Below are positions 22,778 through 25,318 of a stretch of 25,318 bases of DNA, piece after piece. This DNA comes from Prevotella sp. UBA1104 (lineage in GTDB: Bacteria > Bacteroidota > Bacteroidia > Bacteroidales > Bacteroidaceae): positions 1 through 25,318 of the forward strand of contig DCBP01000032.1 in the NCBI GenBank assembly GCA_002314055.1, read 5' to 3'. The notes under the pieces were generated by a model. That model saw only the letters and a list, made by a program, of their open reading frames with translations. It did no database searches and was not told the DNA's origin. The number at the start of each line of letters is the position of its first letter. Position 1 is the first letter of the stretch. The translations under genes and the position numbers were made by a program.

Positions 22778-23719
22778 ATGATAGCAAAGAAACTTACAGA
22801 CCTGATTGGCAACACCCCGTTGCTCGAACTCGGAAAGTTCTCAGCGTCGAAAAATATAGAGACTCCTATTGTTGCCAAGGTGGAATATTTCAATCCCGGA
22901 GGCAGCGTGAAAGACCGTATTGCTCTGGCTATGATTGAGGATGCCGAAGAGAAGGGAATCCTGAAACCTGGAGCTACCATCATAGAGCCTACGAGCGGCA
23001 ATACCGGTGTAGGACTGGCTCTCGTGTCTGCCGTAAAAGGCTATAAACTCATTCTTACCATGCCGGAGACGATGAGTGTGGAGCGTCGCAACCTTGTGAA
23101 GGCTTATGGCGCGGAAGTGAGACTGACACCTGGAAAGGACGGTATGGCGGGAGCTATCAAGGCTGCCAACGAACTGCGGGATTCTATCCCGGGAGCTGTA
23201 ATACTTCAGCAGTTTGAAAACAAGGCTAATCCGAAGCGCCACTACGAAACTACGGGTGTTGAAATCTGGGAACAGACTGAAGGTAAGGTGGATATCTTTG
23301 TTGCTGGAGTGGGAACGGGCGGTACTGTCTCGGGTATCGGCAAAAGACTGAAGGAGAAGAATCCTGAAGTAAAGGTGATTGCCGTGGAACCATTGACTTC
23401 GCCTGTGCTCAACGGCGGTGCCAGCGGTCCGCATAAGATTCAGGGGATTGGAGCCGGCTTCGTGCCGAAGACATACGATGCCTCTGTCGTTGACGAGGTG
23501 TTTGATGTAGACAACGATGATGCTATCCGCACAGGACGTGAACTTGCCAAACAGGAAGGTTTACTTGTCGGTATATCATCAGGAGCGGCAGCCTTTGCAG
23601 CAGCAGAGATTGCCAAGCGCCCGGAGAACAAAGGCAAGCGTATCGTCGTTCTGCTGCCGGATACCGGAGAGCGTTATCTCTCTACAGTCCTCTATGCCTT
23701 CGAGGAATATCCGCTGTAA
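22778..23719 (+). CDS. cysK: Cysteine synthase (O-acetylserine sulfhydrylase)
   Basis: A 313-residue PLP enzyme of fold type II that makes cysteine from O-acetylserine and sulfide. The Schiff-base lysine is Lys45 in NPGGSVKDR; the substrate loop is PTSGNTGVGLA at 71-81; the phosphate-binding GTGGTVSGIGKRL lies near residue 185; and GISSGAAAFAA near the C-terminus contains the conserved Ser contacting the PLP nitrogen. Length and motifs match CysK rather than cystathionine beta-synthase, with no extra regulatory domain. It is the second gene after metY and is followed by a strong terminator 46 nt downstream. Confidence 0.97.
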   Translation: MIAKKLTDLIGNTPLLELGKFSASKNIETPIVAKVEYFNPGGSVKDRIALAMIEDAEEKGILKPGATIIEPTSGNTGVGLALVSAVKGYKLILTMPETMSVERRNLVKAYGAEVRLTPGKDGMAGAIKAANELRDSIPGAVILQQFENKANPKRHYETTGVEIWEQTEGKVDIFVAGVGTGGTVSGIGKRLKEKNPEVKVIAVEPLTSPVLNGGASGPHKIQGIGAGFVPKTYDASVVDEVFDVDNDDAIRTGRELAKQEGLLVGISSGAAAFAAAEIAKRPENKGKRIVVLLPDTGERYLSTVLYAFEEYPL

Positions 23720-23765
23720 GGAGAGGGAGCCATAAAGTTTAATAAAATTGTTAATGGATAAAACC

Positions 23766-23825
23766 AAGCCGCATCAGGCATCCGGAGCTTAGCCATACTC
23801 CAGATACATGATGCGGCTTTTTTGT
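23766..23825 (+). terminator. Strong rho-independent terminator after cysK, possibly bidirectional
   Basis: AAGCCGCATCA (23766-23776) pairs perfectly with TGATGCGGCTT (23809-23819), followed by T6; an inner CGGAG/CTCCA stem can form in the loop. On the opposite strand it lies just past the stop codon of the convergent PNGase gene and is followed by GGTTTTAT, so it may serve both transcripts. Confidence 0.9.
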
Positions 23826-23829
23826 ATGT

Positions 23830-25245
23830 TTACAGTTTCACTTTATGAGTCTCGATAATACCGTTAGTCAGTTCCACGCTGACGAGGTAAATGCCAGACG
23901 GCACACCGGCAACGCTGATAGTCTTCTGACACTCGTTTTCGCGAAGGAGTTTGCCCTGCAGGTCGCGCACCTCGATAGAAACCACGCCCTCTGTGCTCAC
24001 AGCTGATAGTTTGCCGTCGGCGATATTGAAGCCTACGAACTGTTTCATCGGCTCAGCCTTAACCTCGTTGATACCGTCGAGCTGACCCTCGGTGAGTCCC
24101 TGGAAGTACATGGATACAGGGATGTCGCCCTGCTTGTCGGCAAATACGGCATCCGGCACGCTGATAGTAACCTTGTGCTTGCCAGCCTTCACACTACCGA
24201 GCAGGATGATGCGGTTGTCGATAACATCCCCCGGACACCAGTTGCTGAACGACTGCCATGATGCGTCGCTCCTCTTCCATATACCGTAGATACCGTTACT
24301 CTGTGTATTATATTTGCGGAACGGTTCGCACGATGTTCTGCCCGGCTTGTAGGTAAGTATCGGTTCCTCGCCACCGTCGTAATAAACGTAGTGCCAGCGG
24401 CGGTTATACTCCTCGCCGCCAGAGTTAGAACCATGGTTGGAAGTGATGAGCACGAGCATACCGCTCTGTACATCCTTCGGCACCTCAAACTCATAGGTTT
24501 TCACCGTCTTGCCCAGTGTGTCGGTGGCATTCTCGTTGTAATTGTTAAGGTTGTGGGCGATATATTCCGGATTCTTTATCACGATAGGCACGAGCACATC
24601 CTTGTCTGTCTCCACACCGCGGTTCTCTGGCTGCGAAGAGAACTTCAGTGTTCCGAGGAACACGTCGCTTCTGCCGGAACAGCCTGAAATCTGAGTGTTT
24701 GCTGCATACGGCACTCCGAACAACTCGTACTCCACCCAGATGTCATACTTCTCGCGCAACTCCTTGTCGCGGAAAATGTAGCTGAGGTAAGGCACGTCGT
24801 AAGTGTACGGCACCGTGTCCGGCTTCTTGTTCTTGTTCATAAACGGAGTGATGAAACGGCCGATCTCAATGCGCGGCACGTTGTTCTCCGGATTATTGTA
24901 GTCAATCTTGTAGCTCTCCTGTCCCTTCGGTACAAAGGCAAGGTTGATATTGCCGATGCGGTCGTAGTTGTCGCAGCAAGCCTGCACCCAAACGTTCATC
25001 TGCAGTTTGTCGCCCATTTTATTCAACTGCTCGTCGGTGAGCTTCACGGCATAGAGTGATGTGCGGTGACGCAGAATACCGTCGAGGGTAGGGTCGTCGG
25101 GGTTATTCTCCACGAGATAGCCGTCGTAGAACCTTACGCTGTTGAATACCGTCACCGTGTCTTCTTCTCCAGCCATGGCATTGCCGCCAATGGCAAGAAA
25201 CGACAGAGTGAATACTGAATTCCTGATAAATCTTTTTACGTTCAT
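23830..25245 (-). CDS. PNGase F-type peptide N-glycosidase with a type IX-like C-terminal domain
   Basis: A 471-residue secreted protein; signal peptide MNVKRFIRNSVFTLSFLAIG with cleavage near AMA at 23-25. The two eight-stranded PNGase F domains are recognisable against the Elizabethkingia enzyme: CCDNYDRIGNI (90-100) with Asp95 at the catalytic Asp60 position, RIEIGRFITPF (125-135), DIWVEYELFG (168-177) with Glu172 at the Glu118 position, a HGSNSGGEEYNRRWHYVYY stretch carrying a Glu at the Glu206 site, and SNWCPGDVIDNRI. Such enzymes cut N-glycans from Asn of glycoproteins. The last about 80 residues (VEVRDLQGKL-like beta domain ending GIYLVSVELTNGIIETHKVKL in two strands) resemble a type A sorting domain, implying type IX secretion. 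The frame reaches 25314, but only the ATG at 25245 gives a signal peptide. Confidence 0.85.
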   Translation of the reverse strand: MNVKRFIRNSVFTLSFLAIGGNAMAGEEDTVTVFNSVRFYDGYLVENNPDDPTLDGILRHRTSLYAVKLTDEQLNKMGDKLQMNVWVQACCDNYDRIGNINLAFVPKGQESYKIDYNNPENNVPRIEIGRFITPFMNKNKKPDTVPYTYDVPYLSYIFRDKELREKYDIWVEYELFGVPYAANTQISGCSGRSDVFLGTLKFSSQPENRGVETDKDVLVPIVIKNPEYIAHNLNNYNENATDTLGKTVKTYEFEVPKDVQSGMLVLITSNHGSNSGGEEYNRRWHYVYYDGGEEPILTYKPGRTSCEPFRKYNTQSNGIYGIWKRSDASWQSFSNWCPGDVIDNRIILLGSVKAGKHKVTISVPDAVFADKQGDIPVSMYFQGLTEGQLDGINEVKAEPMKQFVGFNIADGKLSAVSTEGVVSIEVRDLQGKLLRENECQKTISVAGVPSGIYLVSVELTNGIIETHKVKL

Positions 25246-25272
25246 AATACCTTTTGTTATAAAATTGCGCTG

Positions 25273-25280
25273 CAAAGTTA
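25273..25280 (-). promoter_or_regulatory. Candidate -7 promoter box for the PNGase gene
   Basis: TAACTTTG on the minus strand, in the context GCAAAGTTA, fits TAnnTTTG and would give a leader of about 20 nt before the ATG at 25245. The -33 region has no clear TTTG; the window ends 38 nt further on. Confidence 0.5.
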
Positions 25281-25318
25281 ACATTTTATTATGTATATCG
25301 TAACTACTCAGCACCCTC

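Overview
The window looks like a chromosomal piece of a Bacteroidales bacterium, most like Prevotella/Segatella. The grounds are a SusC/SusD pair, surface lipoproteins whose Cys is followed by Asp-rich residues, promoter boxes of the Bacteroidetes TAnnTTTG type, a type IX secretion-like C-terminus, and sparse Shine-Dalgarno sites. No rRNA, tRNA, CRISPR array, transposase or phage gene was seen. Gene functions are assigned by reading family motifs; no database search was run.

Positions 1-12.3 kb (all minus strand, so read right to left) form a polysaccharide utilisation locus: a heparinase II/III-like lyase, SusC, SusD with a strong terminator, then a GH43 enzyme, a DUF2264 (probably GH154) enzyme and a GH105 unsaturated-uronide hydrolase. 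The GH43 resembles exo-beta-1,3-galactanases. Together with a possible uronate lyase, a possible beta-glucuronidase and an unsaturated-uronyl hydrolase, it makes arabinogalactan or a related acidic pectic glycan the best guess for substrate. No regulator is inside the window. The segment left of susD (1-4.62 kb) is full of GC-rich palindromic repeats, one of which supplies the GH43 stop codon, and has an exact 56-bp tandem array.

Positions 12.6-18.3 kb (minus): a small BACON-like surface lipoprotein with its own terminator, then a tightly packed set Imm51-like protein - dxs - trkA - trkH (overlaps of 1 and 4 nt, one gap of 12 nt). This couples isoprenoid precursor synthesis and potassium uptake in one transcript.

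Positions 18.4-21.0 kb (minus): a FabK/nitronate monooxygenase-like flavoprotein and a ZIP metal transporter, separated by about 0.9 kb of non-coding DNA. That gap is the most unusual part of the window. It holds three 75-bp tandem promoter-bearing palindromes, followed by a ~525-bp array of the 9-mer AAGTATCAT. The 9-mers are arranged as a mirror image about position 19948.5, with matching spacing on the two arms although much of the sequence between them has diverged. A core of GGGCA/TGCCC dyads lies at the centre. I know of no described element of this form.

Positions 21.0-25.3 kb: metY (O-acetylhomoserine sulfhydrylase) and cysK on the plus strand, with an operator-like perfect inverted repeat just upstream of the promoter, a strong terminator, and a convergent PNGase F-type peptide N-glycosidase carrying a type IX-like C-terminal domain.
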